Assembly: GCA_000722615.1 (NCBI GenBank)
Contig: JOKI01000021.1
Span: forward strand, 1-64,000
DNA from: Pseudorhizobium pelagicum
GTDB taxonomy: Bacteria > Pseudomonadota > Alphaproteobacteria > Rhizobiales > Rhizobiaceae
Direction of reading: 5' to 3'
DNA: 64,000 nt
A program made the position numbers and the translations under genes. The first letter of the stretch is position 1. The number at the start of each line of letters is the position of its first letter. The notes under the pieces are model-generated. The model was not told the DNA's origin and searched no databases. It saw nothing but the letters and a program-made list of their open reading frames with translations. Positions 37,507-46,697 of the stretch are shown here, one piece after another.

Positions 37507-38301
37507 CTATTCGACGGCGTGGCTGAATTCCTGCGAGAGGGCGACCGCGACGCGACGCTCCTCCTCGTTGGCCACCGAGAAGGCCTGCTCCTGAAGCTGC
37601 TGCATCCAGCCGCAGTCCTTGGGGCCGCAGCGGTCGAGTGCTGCCGTCAGGAACGCCAGTCCGCGGACCGTCTGCCCTTCCTGGAAGAGAACATCGCCGA
37701 AGACCGCCATGGCGCCGGCATGACCGCCCTTGCGGGCCTGGTTCAGCCATTTCTTGGCCTGATGGACGTTCTGCGCACCGCCCTCGCCGGCCAGGATCAT
37801 CTTGGCAAGCTGGAACTGCGCTTCGGAGACGCCGAAGGCCGAGGCGGCCTGGAAATACAGCTGGCGCGCCTGAGAGAGGTCACGCTTGACCGGGCTGCCG
37901 GCAATCCCGTCCCGATAATAGCCGGCCAGCGAAAGCAGCGCGTTGACGAAGAAGCCGGTGTCCTCCGAGCCCGGCTCGATGCCGGCCGCCGCAATCTCGT
38001 TGTAGATCTTGAAGGCCTCGAAATCGTCCTTCGCCACGCCGTCGCCATAGGCGTACATATTGGCCAGAGCCCAGCGCGAGCCGGTGTGACCCTTCTCCGC
38101 CGCATAACGGTAGGCCTCGACGGCCTCTTCCTTCTGACCGTTCTTGTAGGCCTTGAAGCCGAACTTGAAGAGGTCGAACGGCCCGGATTCCCGCGTCACC
38201 CCCGAGTTGATGTCGAAGGCGGCGGCAGAGCCGGTCATGATCACGATGGAGGCCAATGACGCCCCCAGCAGCAATACTCTCATGGATCCCTTACCAGACA
38301 T
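37507..38301 (-). CDS. exoR: ExoR, periplasmic regulator of exopolysaccharide and motility
   Basis: 264 residues (258 if the ATG at 38283, with AAGGGA just before it, is used). A signal peptide ends near GSAAA-FD. The mature protein has Sel1-like repeats and closely resembles Sinorhizobium ExoR as I recall it (SGVTRESGPFDLFKFGFKAY, EKGHTGSRWALANMYAYGDG). ExoR holds the ExoS/ChvI two-component system inactive in the periplasm until it is proteolysed. It thus controls succinoglycan, flagella and acid response. Confidence 0.94.
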   Translation of the reverse strand: MSGKGSMRVLLLGASLASIVIMTGSAAAFDINSGVTRESGPFDLFKFGFKAYKNGQKEEAVEAYRYAAEKGHTGSRWALANMYAYGDGVAKDDFEAFKIYNEIAAAGIEPGSEDTGFFVNALLSLAGYYRDGIAGSPVKRDLSQARQLYFQAASAFGVSEAQFQLAKMILAGEGGAQNVHQAKKWLNQARKGGHAGAMAVFGDVLFQEGQTVRGLAFLTAALDRCGPKDCGWMQQLQEQAFSVANEEERRVAVALSQEFSHAVE

Positions 38302-38716
38302 CGTTCACGCTCTTCCGGTCATCGGCTGGGGCACTCTGGACGGGTGCGCACCACAGCCATATCTCATCGGTCCGGAATTCGAAGGCCGGTCTCGAAGACT
38401 GCGCCAGACACTACAGGCGCTTTTCGGCGAGACTAGGACGTGGCGCATCTGCGGCCGTCTCCGGCCCGTAAATGGCCCCCGCATGTCGCCTACCGGCGCA
38501 ACGCTTGGCTTTTGCTGTGAATTCCCGCCCATGATACTCCAACACAGGCGCGCCACCCCCGTGGCCCGCCTCTTTCGCCCCCATCGCTGCTCCCCGTTTG
38601 TGGCGGGAAATGGACAGATTTGCCCCTGCGAGATGCGCCGCCGACTCTGCCAGAGATGTGTTGCCAAATCGTCACAAGAAACTCGGCCACAGGAGAAGCA
38701 GTCGGGCATGCCTCCA
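38302..38716. other. Long gap upstream of exoR
   Basis: 415 bases without a convincing gene. It should contain the exoR promoter. A short CCAC-CCCC-GTGG hairpin lies near 38558. Frames across it overlap in many phases and show no family pattern or ribosome site. Confidence 0.5.
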
Positions 38717-38743
38717 TAAAAAAAGCCCGGCACAGCGGCCGGG
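38717..38743 (-). terminator. Terminator after the FadL-type porin gene
   Basis: On the minus strand GCCGGGC and GCCCGGC pair, followed by seven T residues, 27 bases after the stop. Confidence 0.88.
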
Positions 38744-38769
38744 CCTTCACGTCTCGAATGTTCGAACGA

Positions 38770-39999
38770 CTAGAACCGGACCTTCAGAGAGGTCGAGATG
38801 CCGGCCGCAAGGTCATCGTCGAACGTGTAGTTCGCACGCTGGCCATAGGTCTGGCCATCGATCACCACGGTGTTGGAGCTGCCCCCGGTCAGCAGGGCAA
38901 GAGCACCAGCGACCCGGAACTCGACGTTCTTCGTCGGGGCGTAGGCCGCGCCGACGCCGAGTGTCCAGGTGTCCGTCTGGGTTCCGAAGTCCTGCGACGT
39001 TCCACGGTCCCAGGTGACGCTGACGGCACCGCTCCACTGTTCGTTGAACTTGTGACCGACGCCGCCAGATACGGTCCAGCCGTCACGGTAGCCGAGGTCG
39101 AGGGAGGTAACTGCGGTACTTGTGTTGCAAACGCCAGAGACTGCCACATTGCAATAGAAGGGTATTTTCTGGAACTGGCTCCAGTCCGTCCATTTGACCG
39201 AGCCGAAGGCGAGCCAGCCTGGCGCGATGCCCGACTGAACTTTCAGTTCAACCACGTCAGGCATATTCTGGGAGCCATTCACGCCGAACGCTCCTGGAAT
39301 TGCAGAGTTTACCTGCGTCAGATCCAAGGTGCCCGTGATGTCGTTGAGTTTCACCTCACTGTTGTAGACGAGGCTTGCACGGAACGCGTACTCCGGAATC
39401 TCGTAGGCAACGCCAGCGCGCCAACCCCAACCATCGCCCTCGAGGTCCAAGCGCCCCACGCCTGTCAAAGGAACGCCTGCCGGGAAGGCCTGAACAAGCC
39501 GCTCTTGGAAACCGTAAACCTCTTGATAAAACGTACCACCGATCAGGCGAAGCTGTCCCGGGCCTGCGTCAAAACGGTAGGAGCAGGTGACCGCGTAGTT
39601 CCGGCTTTCAACCTTTGTTTCGATGTCTTCGTTGGCACCAGCCCAGTTCCGGCCAGGATTCTTATGGGCACCCCATGGCTCCGAATAATCGAACATGCAG
39701 TCCGCTGCGTCACCGATGGCGGCTTTCGCGCCAATCCGAGGAACCCAGTAGCTTTCGCTGCCCTCTGCCGTGGTGGGCAAGCCAGTAAGGCTGCCACCCT
39801 CGGCCTTGTCTGTCACATTGTTCAGCTCACGCTGCGGCGCTACAAATGTCACCGCTGACTCAGCTGCAAAGCGTCCTTCGTCGAACAACAGGTCGATGTT
39901 GTAACCGCCGCGCTCAAGGCCTCCCGCCAGAGCCGTCGATGTCAGGGCGCAGCTTGCAGCAAGTGCCAGAATCCCTTTGGAAATAAGCGTCTTTTTCAT
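38770..39999 (-). CDS. Outer-membrane protein, OmpP1/FadL/TodX family
   Basis: 409 residues. The signal peptide MKKTLISKGILALAASCALT ends near ALA-GG. The mature part has alternating beta strands ending with a C-terminal Phe (LKVRF). WLAFGSVKWTDWSQFQKIPF and AAYAPTKNVEFRVAGALALL are typical of FadL transporters, which let long-chain fatty acids or aromatics across the outer membrane by a lateral opening. The start ATG at 39999 follows GGTGGGAGAAGA. GC content seems lower than in neighbouring genes. No fatty-acid genes are adjacent. Confidence 0.87.
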   Translation of the reverse strand: MKKTLISKGILALAASCALTSTALAGGLERGGYNIDLLFDEGRFAAESAVTFVAPQRELNNVTDKAEGGSLTGLPTTAEGSESYWVPRIGAKAAIGDAADCMFDYSEPWGAHKNPGRNWAGANEDIETKVESRNYAVTCSYRFDAGPGQLRLIGGTFYQEVYGFQERLVQAFPAGVPLTGVGRLDLEGDGWGWRAGVAYEIPEYAFRASLVYNSEVKLNDITGTLDLTQVNSAIPGAFGVNGSQNMPDVVELKVQSGIAPGWLAFGSVKWTDWSQFQKIPFYCNVAVSGVCNTSTAVTSLDLGYRDGWTVSGGVGHKFNEQWSGAVSVTWDRGTSQDFGTQTDTWTLGVGAAYAPTKNVEFRVAGALALLTGGSSNTVVIDGQTYGQRANYTFDDDLAAGISTSLKVRF

Positions 40000-40296
40000 T
40001 CTTCTCCCACCTCCCGGTATGTGATGGGCGCGAGTGTAGATGCAGTTAGGTAAATGACAACTTTCCGAAATTCGCCGCCTCACCCTGCGGGCTACGTCAT
40101 ATTTACGTAACCTTGGCTGGAACACCTGCTTTTCCGGACTTTTCCGCGAAATTCTTCCTACTTTCGCCGCATATGGTGCAATTTCTGGAATTTCATTCTA
40201 CGCAGCCTGCGCCCTGTGCCATTGTGGCAACATTGCGTCAAGCGATTGCCCCATGCAGGAACCTATTGCATTCGCCGACGCCACACGACAACAAAC
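40000..40296. other. Gap between fadL-type gene and valS terminator
   Basis: About 300 bases, relatively AT-rich near 40040-40200. It should hold the porin promoter. I see no gene, repeat or clear operator. Confidence 0.45.
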
Positions 40297-40328
40297 GGCC
40301 CCGGAGCGCCGATCTGCGCTCCGGGGCC
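40297..40328 (-). terminator. Hairpin after valS, likely terminator
   Basis: A 12-bp perfect stem (GGCCCCGGAGCG / CGCTCCGGGGCC) lies 20 bases after the valS stop; on the minus strand it is followed by GTTTGTTGT, a weak T tract. Confidence 0.7.
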
Positions 40329-40348
40329 GCCAGATTCCTAGAGGAAGC

Positions 40349-43264
40349 TTAGCCCGCTTCTGCGATTCTCTGCACGGCTGTCCTCAGGCTGTTCAACTGC
40401 ACCTCGAGCTCGGCGTGGCGCTCGCGCTCGGCGGCAACCACCTCCGGATCGGCATTCTGGACGAATTTTTCGTTTGCGAGCTTCTTGCCGATGCGTTCCC
40501 GCTCCGCCTCGACCTTTCCGATCGCCTTCTCGATGCGCGCCCTTTCGGCCGAGAGGTCGATCAGGTTCCCGAGCGGCAGGCAGGCGACCGCTTCGCCGAC
40601 GACGACCTGGGCTGCCCCCTTCGGAGCCGCCGCGGCCATTTCGATGCTCTCCACGCGGGCCATCCGGCGGATGGCGGCATCGTGGCGCTTGAGGCGGGCC
40701 TCCGTGGTGTCACTGGCGCCCACGACGATGAGCGGCGCCACCGCCGACGGCGGGACGTTCATCTCTGCCCGGGCGGACCGCAGGCCGGAGACGAGATCCA
40801 CCAGCCAGTTGATTTCCGCTGCGGCCGCGTCGTCGGTGAACTCGGGCGCTGGCCAGTCGGCATGGCAGAGCAAGGTGTCGCGGCTTTCGGTGTGCGCCCA
40901 GAGCTCCTCCGTCATGAACGGCATGAAGGGATGCAGCAGCTTGTAGATTTCTTCCAGAACATAGGCCGCGCAGGCTTGGGCCTCCGCCTTCGCCTTTTCG
41001 TCCTCGCCGGAAAAGATCGGCTTCAGGAGCTCCAGGTACCAGTCGCAGACCTGGTTCCAGACGAAACGGTAGAGAGAGCTCGCCGCATCGTTGAAGCGCT
41101 GTCCCTCGATCGCGTCGGTGACATCGCGGATGGTGCCGGCAAGCTCGGTGAGGATCCAGCGGTTGATGGTGAGCGTCGCCGTCTCCGGGATGAAATGCGG
41201 ATCGCGCTTCACGCCGTTCATCTCGGCAAAACGCGTCGCGTTCCAGAGCTTCGTGCCGAAGTTGCGGTAGCCGGCGATACGGGCCGGATCGAGCTTCACG
41301 TCCCTGCCCTGCGCTGCCATGATGGCCAGCGTGAAGCGCAGCGCGTCGGCACCATATTCGTCGATCAGCTCCAGCGGATCGATGACGTTGCCCTTCGACT
41401 TCGACATCTTCTGGCCGTTCTTGTCGCGAACCAGAGCATGCACATAGACCGTGTGGAAGGGCTCGACCGGGTTGCCGGCCTCGTCCTTCATGAAGTGCAG
41501 GCCCATCATCATCATCCGGGCGACCCAGAAGAAGATGATGTCGAAGCCGGTGACCAGCACGCTAGTCGGATAGTATTTCTCCAGCTCCTTCGTCTGCTGC
41601 GGCCAGCCGAGCGTCGAGAAGGGCCAGAGGGCCGACGAGAACCAGGTGTCGAGCACATCCTCGTCGCGCGTCAGGATCTCGCCCGGGCGGAAGTTCTCCA
41701 GCAGGTCCTCGACGTAGGCCTTCATCGGGCCTTCGTGGGCGATATAATGCTGGATGGCCGCGTGCAGCGCCTCTTCCTCGGTCTTCTCGACGAAGACCTG
41801 GCCGTCCGGGCCGTACCAGGCCGGGATCTGGTGGCCCCACCAGAGCTGGCGCGAGATGCACCAGGGCTGGATGTTCTCCATCCATTCGAAATAGGTCTTT
41901 TCCCAGTTCTTGGGCACGAAGTTCGTGCGCCCCTCGCGCACCGAGGCGATGGCCGGCTGGGCGAGCGTTTCGGCATCGACGAACCACTGGTCGGTCAGCA
42001 TCGGCTCGATGACGACGTTGGAGCGGTCCCCGAAGGGCTGCATGATCTTCTTGTTCTCGACATAGGGAATGTCGTTGCCCTCGTCGTCCTTGACGGTGAC
42101 CGCCAGACCATCGGCATTGATCGCCTCGACGATCAGCTTGCGGGCGGCGTAGCGATCAAGGCCGCGATACTCCTCCGGCACCAGGTTGATGTCGTCGACC
42201 TCGGCTTCTGAAGGCAGTCTGCCGGATGTTGCGATCGCCTGCGCCTGTGCCGCGCAGGCGGCGTAGGGCTCGCCGTCCTGGCGCATCGACGCGGTGCCAT
42301 CCATCAGCCGGTAGAGCGGAATGTTGTTGCGCTTGGCGACCTGATAGTCGTTGAAATCGTGGGCGCCGGTGATCTTGACGGCGCCGGAGCCGAAGGTCGG
42401 ATCCGGGTATTCATCGGTGATGATCGGAATCAGCCGGCGATGCGCCTTCGGCCCGACCGGAATTTCGCAGAGCTTGCCGACGATCGAAGCGTAGCGCTCG
42501 TCGGAGGGATGGACGGCGACCGCACCGTCACCCAGCATCGTCTCCGGCCGCGTGGTGGCGATGGCGATGTAGTTGCGCTCCTCCTGGAGGATGACGTTGC
42601 CGTCGGCGTCCTTCTCGACGTAGGTATAGGTCTCGCCGCCCGCCAGCGGATACTTGAAGTGCCACATGTGGCCGTCGGCTTCGCGGTTCTCGACCTCGAT
42701 GTCGGAGATCGCCGTCTCGAACTGCGGATCCCAGTTGACGAGACGCTTGCCGCGATAGATGAGCCCTTGCTTGTAAAGCGTTACGAAGACTTCGAGAACG
42801 GCTTCCGACAGCCCCTCATCCATGGTGAAGCGTTCGCGCGACCAGTCGCAGGATGCGCCGAGGCGCTTCAGCTGGTTGAAGATCAGTCCTCCGGACTCTT
42901 CCTTCCACTCCCAGATCTTGTCGATGAAGGCCTCGCGGCCCATCTCGCGGCGACCCGGCAGCTGTCGCTCCGCCAGCTGCCGTTCGACCACCATCTGCGT
43001 CGCAATGCCGGCATGGTCCATGCCCGGCTGCCACAGCACATCCTTGCCGCGCATGCGCTCGAAGCGCACCATGATGTCCTGCAGCGTGTTGTTGAGCGCA
43101 TGGCCCATGTGCAACGAGCCGGTGACATTCGGTGGCGGGATCACGATGGTGAAAGGCTCGGCGCCGGGCTTGGCATTGGCGCCAGCCCGAAATGCGTCGG
43201 CCTCGTCCCATGCAGCGGCGATTTTCGGCTCAACGGCGGCGGAATCATAGGTTTTTTCGAGCAT
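40349..43264 (-). CDS. valS: Valyl-tRNA synthetase
   Basis: 971 residues, class I. PPPNVTGSLHMGHALNN carries the HIGH motif (HMGH 52-55) and KMSKSKGNVIDP the KMSKS motif (619-623). The editing domain, anticodon-binding domain and C-terminal coiled coil (ARIEKAIGKVEAERERIGKK) are complete. It charges tRNA-Val and edits mischarged Thr. It follows popZ by 113 bases. Confidence 0.97.
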   Translation of the reverse strand: MLEKTYDSAAVEPKIAAAWDEADAFRAGANAKPGAEPFTIVIPPPNVTGSLHMGHALNNTLQDIMVRFERMRGKDVLWQPGMDHAGIATQMVVERQLAERQLPGRREMGREAFIDKIWEWKEESGGLIFNQLKRLGASCDWSRERFTMDEGLSEAVLEVFVTLYKQGLIYRGKRLVNWDPQFETAISDIEVENREADGHMWHFKYPLAGGETYTYVEKDADGNVILQEERNYIAIATTRPETMLGDGAVAVHPSDERYASIVGKLCEIPVGPKAHRRLIPIITDEYPDPTFGSGAVKITGAHDFNDYQVAKRNNIPLYRLMDGTASMRQDGEPYAACAAQAQAIATSGRLPSEAEVDDINLVPEEYRGLDRYAARKLIVEAINADGLAVTVKDDEGNDIPYVENKKIMQPFGDRSNVVIEPMLTDQWFVDAETLAQPAIASVREGRTNFVPKNWEKTYFEWMENIQPWCISRQLWWGHQIPAWYGPDGQVFVEKTEEEALHAAIQHYIAHEGPMKAYVEDLLENFRPGEILTRDEDVLDTWFSSALWPFSTLGWPQQTKELEKYYPTSVLVTGFDIIFFWVARMMMMGLHFMKDEAGNPVEPFHTVYVHALVRDKNGQKMSKSKGNVIDPLELIDEYGADALRFTLAIMAAQGRDVKLDPARIAGYRNFGTKLWNATRFAEMNGVKRDPHFIPETATLTINRWILTELAGTIRDVTDAIEGQRFNDAASSLYRFVWNQVCDWYLELLKPIFSGEDEKAKAEAQACAAYVLEEIYKLLHPFMPFMTEELWAHTESRDTLLCHADWPAPEFTDDAAAAEINWLVDLVSGLRSARAEMNVPPSAVAPLIVVGASDTTEARLKRHDAAIRRMARVESIEMAAAAPKGAAQVVVGEAVACLPLGNLIDLSAERARIEKAIGKVEAERERIGKKLANEKFVQNADPEVVAAERERHAELEVQLNSLRTAVQRIAEAG

Positions 43265-43325
43265 TTTCCGACCAGATCTGGAGTTCTTGTTGTTGGTGTA
43301 AATAGGACTGGGAAATACGAGTCAA

Positions 43326-43354
43326 TAAAAAAGCCGCCCCGTCACCGGAGCGGC
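43326..43354 (-). terminator. Terminator after popZ
   Basis: GCCGCTCC and GGGGCGGC pair on the minus strand around a 6-base loop, followed by six T residues; it separates popZ from valS. Confidence 0.88.
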
Positions 43355-43377
43355 CCCTGCTCGAAAATGACGCGGTG

Positions 43378-44160
43378 TCAGCGCCGCGGGCCGCGGGCGA
43401 CGCGTTCGATTTCTTCCCGCACGAGGCGCTCGACGAGCGTCGGCAGATTGTCGTCCAGCCAGTCCTGCAGCATCGGCCGCAGCATCTCCTGCGCCAGATC
43501 CTCAAGCGAGCGGTTCTGAATGCCGTCGAAGGCCGCGGCAAGCTCTCCGAAGGAGCGCGACACCTGGGCACCGGCCTCTTCGGACATCAGGCTTGCGGCG
43601 GATTCGATCCTTGCCGGCAGGCTCTGCGGCTCGGAACGTTCCGCAACGGCTGCAACCGGCGCCCGGACGGGCTCGGCAGGAGCGGCAACGGCCGGAGCCT
43701 GCTCTTCTTCCCGTACGGGCTGCTGCCTCGGCTCGGCGACCAGCCGCTCGGGCTGCGGGTAGGACACGACCTGCTCCGGCTGGCGGGCGGCAGGACGGTC
43801 GGGAAAGGCGGCCACGGCCGGAGCCGGCATCGGGAACTGACCGGGACGGTTGTCGAAGGCACGGTCGGCGCCGGCACGCACACGGGCTGCGACATCGGCG
43901 AGCGACAACGAGCGCTCCGGCTCGGGTTCGCTGAAAGGCCTGCGCGCGGGTTCTGCATGGGCCGGCTGACCCGGATCATTGGCAGCCACTTCCGCGGTCA
44001 TGCCAAGCTCTTCCTCGTCGAAATCCTCTTCGGCATAGACCGGGGGAAGCGAACGCTGCAGGCTGTCCTCAGCCGGGGGCTCATTGCTCTCGATGATCCG
44101 GCGGATGGACGCCAGTATCTCTTCCATCGACGGTTCACGCGCTACATTTGGCTGAGCCAT
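43378..44160 (-). CDS. popZ: Polar organising protein PopZ (DUF2497)
   Basis: 260 residues. The N-terminal recruiting helix REPSMEEILASIRRIIESNE and the C-terminal oligomerisation part SLEDLAQEMLRPMLQDWLDD, followed by NLPTLVERLVREEIERVARG, are the two conserved ends of PopZ. The middle is an acidic, Pro-rich disordered linker. PopZ forms a polar condensate that holds ParB and cell-cycle proteins; in Rhizobiaceae it marks the growth pole. The ATG at 44160 is chosen since GGGGAT precedes it by four bases; 44166 is the alternative. Confidence 0.93.
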   Translation of the reverse strand: MAQPNVAREPSMEEILASIRRIIESNEPPAEDSLQRSLPPVYAEEDFDEEELGMTAEVAANDPGQPAHAEPARRPFSEPEPERSLSLADVAARVRAGADRAFDNRPGQFPMPAPAVAAFPDRPAARQPEQVVSYPQPERLVAEPRQQPVREEEQAPAVAAPAEPVRAPVAAVAERSEPQSLPARIESAASLMSEEAGAQVSRSFGELAAAFDGIQNRSLEDLAQEMLRPMLQDWLDDNLPTLVERLVREEIERVARGPRR

Positions 44161-44340
44161 TTTCATCCCCGCAACTGACTGATCGATCGGTTCGCGTATC
44201 GGAACTCGAATCGCCTACAGTTTAGGGCACGGGCGTAGACGGAAACAATCGCAGGATTCACAAGACCTTGCCGGACCCACAGATTTGTTCGCGGGTGAGT
44301 CCCCGCAGTCACACCGCAACACGGGCGGCAGAGACCGGTT

Positions 44341-44994
44341 CTAGAACACGAAGCTTCTGGCGCGGCGGAAACCGGGCAGCGGCTTGACGCCGGCATTGAA
44401 GTGGCCGCTGTCGGAGACGCTGCCGCGCTCCTTGACCAGCCGCTTTGCCTGGGCAGCAGCGCCATAGCCGATGACGGACACGAGACGACCGCCGTCGCGC
44501 AGCTGCTCGACCAGGGCTTCCGGCACCTCTTCGATGGCGCCGTTCACGAAGATCAGGTCGAAGGGCGCCTCCGCAGGACAGCCCCGCTCCATCTCTCCCG
44601 GCACGACGGCGACGTTGTCGTATCCGAGCGAGGACAGCTTTTCCATCGCCTGAGCGGCCAGCGCCTCGTCGGATTCGATCGAGACGACGGAGCCGGCAAT
44701 CAGCGAGAGAAGTGCGGAAACATAGCCGGTGCCGCAGCCGATCTCGAGGACGACGTCGTCCTTGGTGATCTGCGCCAGCTGCAGGAGCTTGGCGAGCGGC
44801 GAGGCTTCCATCAGGTAGCGGCCCGGCGCGATCTCGATGTCGTCATCGATGTAGGCGAGCGGCCTCAGCTTTGCCGGAACGAATTCCTCGCGCGGAACCG
44901 CCAGGAAGGCCTCGAGCACCGAGTACGAGGTGACGTCGGTCGTGCGGATCTGGTTGTCGACCATCTTGGTGCGTGCGGCTTGGAAATCCATCAT
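44341..44994 (-). CDS. Protein-L-isoaspartate O-methyltransferase family protein, second copy
   Basis: 217 residues. MVDNQIRTTDVTSYSVLEAF is the start typical of the rhizobial paralogue; VVLEIGCGTGYVSALLSLIA is the S-adenosylmethionine motif; FDLIFVNGAIEEVP follows. The sequence is distinct from the surE-linked pcm. Substrate specificity is not proven: several paralogues of this kind lack isoaspartate activity. It ends 173 bases before popZ, with no gene between. Confidence 0.85.
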   Translation of the reverse strand: MMDFQAARTKMVDNQIRTTDVTSYSVLEAFLAVPREEFVPAKLRPLAYIDDDIEIAPGRYLMEASPLAKLLQLAQITKDDVVLEIGCGTGYVSALLSLIAGSVVSIESDEALAAQAMEKLSSLGYDNVAVVPGEMERGCPAEAPFDLIFVNGAIEEVPEALVEQLRDGGRLVSVIGYGAAAQAKRLVKERGSVSDSGHFNAGVKPLPGFRRARSFVF

Positions 44995-45224
44995 CTTGGC
45001 TGTCCCGGTTCGACCTGTCTGTGCCGTCTTTACTGGGCTGCCGCAACGCTTTCAAGTCGCAGGCATGCTTCCTCTTCAAAAACCTTGAACCCGCCACAGC
45101 GCGACTTCGCACCGACCCGGCCATGCCCCCCACGGAAATCGACGGGACGCGTCCATCCCCTCTTGCGCCGCCTTTCGATTCGTTCTAAATGCCGCGCCAC
45201 CACACGCTTTTATACCCCCCGGAC

Positions 45225-45298
45225 GGCCTCGTGGCGGAGTGGTGACGCAGAGGACTGCAAATCCTCGTACCCCGGTTCAATTCCGGGCGAGGCCTCCA
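45225..45298 (+). tRNA. tRNA-Cys (anticodon GCA)
   Basis: GGCCTCG pairs with CGAGGCC; anticodon stem GAGGA/TCCTC encloses CTGCAAA (GCA); T-loop GTTCAATTC; CCA encoded at 45296-45298. Length 74 nt. A TATACC box lies just upstream. Confidence 0.97.
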
Positions 45299-45412
45299 AT
45301 TTTCCTTCCTGAACAGCGCGACAAGCTATGAGCCCGCTTACACATTTCGATGGTGTGGCAGTTTGGGCTTCAACTGTCCGACACACCATCCACATCGATG
45401 CCGCTACTGCGC

Positions 45413-46219
45413 CTAGAGCAGGGAATTTCCTTCATCTGCCAGCACGGTGCTCAGGTTGGTAATGCCCCCGTTGGCTATCACATTGTATCGAAACCTGGTG
45501 GTGCGATGGGCTCCGAACACATCTTGGTATTCGACGAGACCAGAAACCCAAGCCGACATCGTTCCATCCAAGAGTGATTGCCACCAGGCACCATCAGGAG
45601 CTGGATTAGGTCCAAATGTTGCAGCCGTTATTGCCTCGCCTGCGCCAAGGTCACTTCGGCTGAAAAACTGCGGAGGCTCCTCGTCCCACACTGGATCAAA
45701 TGGCGGTGCCTCAATAGTAAGCACAAGCCACGATCGCACATTCATAGCCGGGCTTTGACCGGAATTCCGGATTTCAACACGAGCAATCATCTGGCTATCG
45801 GCGAAGGTGACCACACAGCCTCTGGCCGCGAGATACGCCCGGATCTGCGCTTCACCGATCCGAGAAGCTATAGCAACAGCCTCCCTGGCTGCTTTATTCG
45901 CTTGCCGGGTGAAAAAGAGTGTGACGATTAGCAGAAAGCTGCCTGCAGCAGAGGTGATCACCGACCAGAGGGCGTAGGTCGCCATTAACGCAGTGCTCTC
46001 GTCTATCGAGCGCTGAACCCGGAGTTCTTCTTCTCTCAGAGATTCATCCGCCCTTTGTCGATCCAATCGCTCAGCTCGATTCGACGGATTTTCAATTTCC
46101 TCAACAGGAACACGAAACGGCAACGAAGGAATCTGCTGTTGGTTCTGATCCTGGGCGAATGAGCAGCCGCTGCACAGGAGAAGCCCAGCAAAGAAGCCTA
46201 TCCACAGCGCATGCGGCAT
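45413..46219 (-). CDS. Hypothetical membrane-anchored lipoprotein-like protein
   Basis: 268 residues. The signal-like segment ALWIGFFAGLLLCSGC fits a lipobox (LCSGC). A Gln/Arg/Glu-rich coiled segment follows, then a transmembrane helix (ALWSVITSAAGSFLLIVTLF) and a soluble beta-rich domain (RAYLAARGCVVTFADSQMIA). The pattern is that of accessory proteins found next to tRNAs and phage islands, but I do not recognise a named family. The ATG at 46219 follows GGGAGG. Its base composition appears lower in GC than the core genes around it. Confidence 0.65.
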   Translation of the reverse strand: MPHALWIGFFAGLLLCSGCSFAQDQNQQQIPSLPFRVPVEEIENPSNRAERLDRQRADESLREEELRVQRSIDESTALMATYALWSVITSAAGSFLLIVTLFFTRQANKAAREAVAIASRIGEAQIRAYLAARGCVVTFADSQMIARVEIRNSGQSPAMNVRSWLVLTIEAPPFDPVWDEEPPQFFSRSDLGAGEAITAATFGPNPAPDGAWWQSLLDGTMSAWVSGLVEYQDVFGAHRTTRFRYNVIANGGITNLSTVLADEGNSLL

Positions 46220-46255
46220 CGAAACCTCCCGAATCGAGCGCCATTGATGGCGCAC

Positions 46256-46697
46256 ATTGGCTCATGATAGACTAGTTCATATCGTTCGCTCACTAATCAA
46301 AGTGCCGGAACATCTTCAAGAACACCCTGGGCCGAGTCGTAACCTTCCTTGCTCTGGTTACCTGACCAACTCCTTTGGTTGACATCTACCCGTGAAGTGC
46401 CATTCCGCAACTGCCGATTATCGTGGTAGCTGCCCCATCAGCAAGCTGCCTTGCACTGGGACGACGCTCCGCTCGTTGTCCCATTGCACCATACGGATTG
46501 TTGATGAGGCTACCGGGTTCGTTAGAGGTAAGGCATACTGCGGCCGTACCGCAGCGTTGGCCACAGCGTCGATTGTCGTTCCAAACAACCGCTGGTGCGG
46601 CGCGGCGGAACTGCCAAAGCACTCCGAGCAACCATAACAATCCACATAAATCGGGATATTGTTGCGGTTGTAAGACAGACGGCGCAGAAGGAATAGA
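46256..46697. other. 442-base gap with no supported gene
   Basis: Frames cross this stretch on both strands but none has a ribosome site with a recognisable product. A minus frame ending near 46418 (reading TTIDAVANAAVRPQYALPL) has protein-like composition and may be a gene remnant. No repeat or tRNA-derived att site was seen. Confidence 0.35.

Noticed and set aside
40253..42211. 652-residue frame antisense to valS
   Set aside because: Shadow; the opposite strand encodes valS with HIGH and KMSKS motifs.
44163..44465. 100-residue minus frame between popZ and pcm, considered as a TolC remnant
   Set aside because: Sequence shows no TolC repeat pattern and half of it overlaps the pcm gene.
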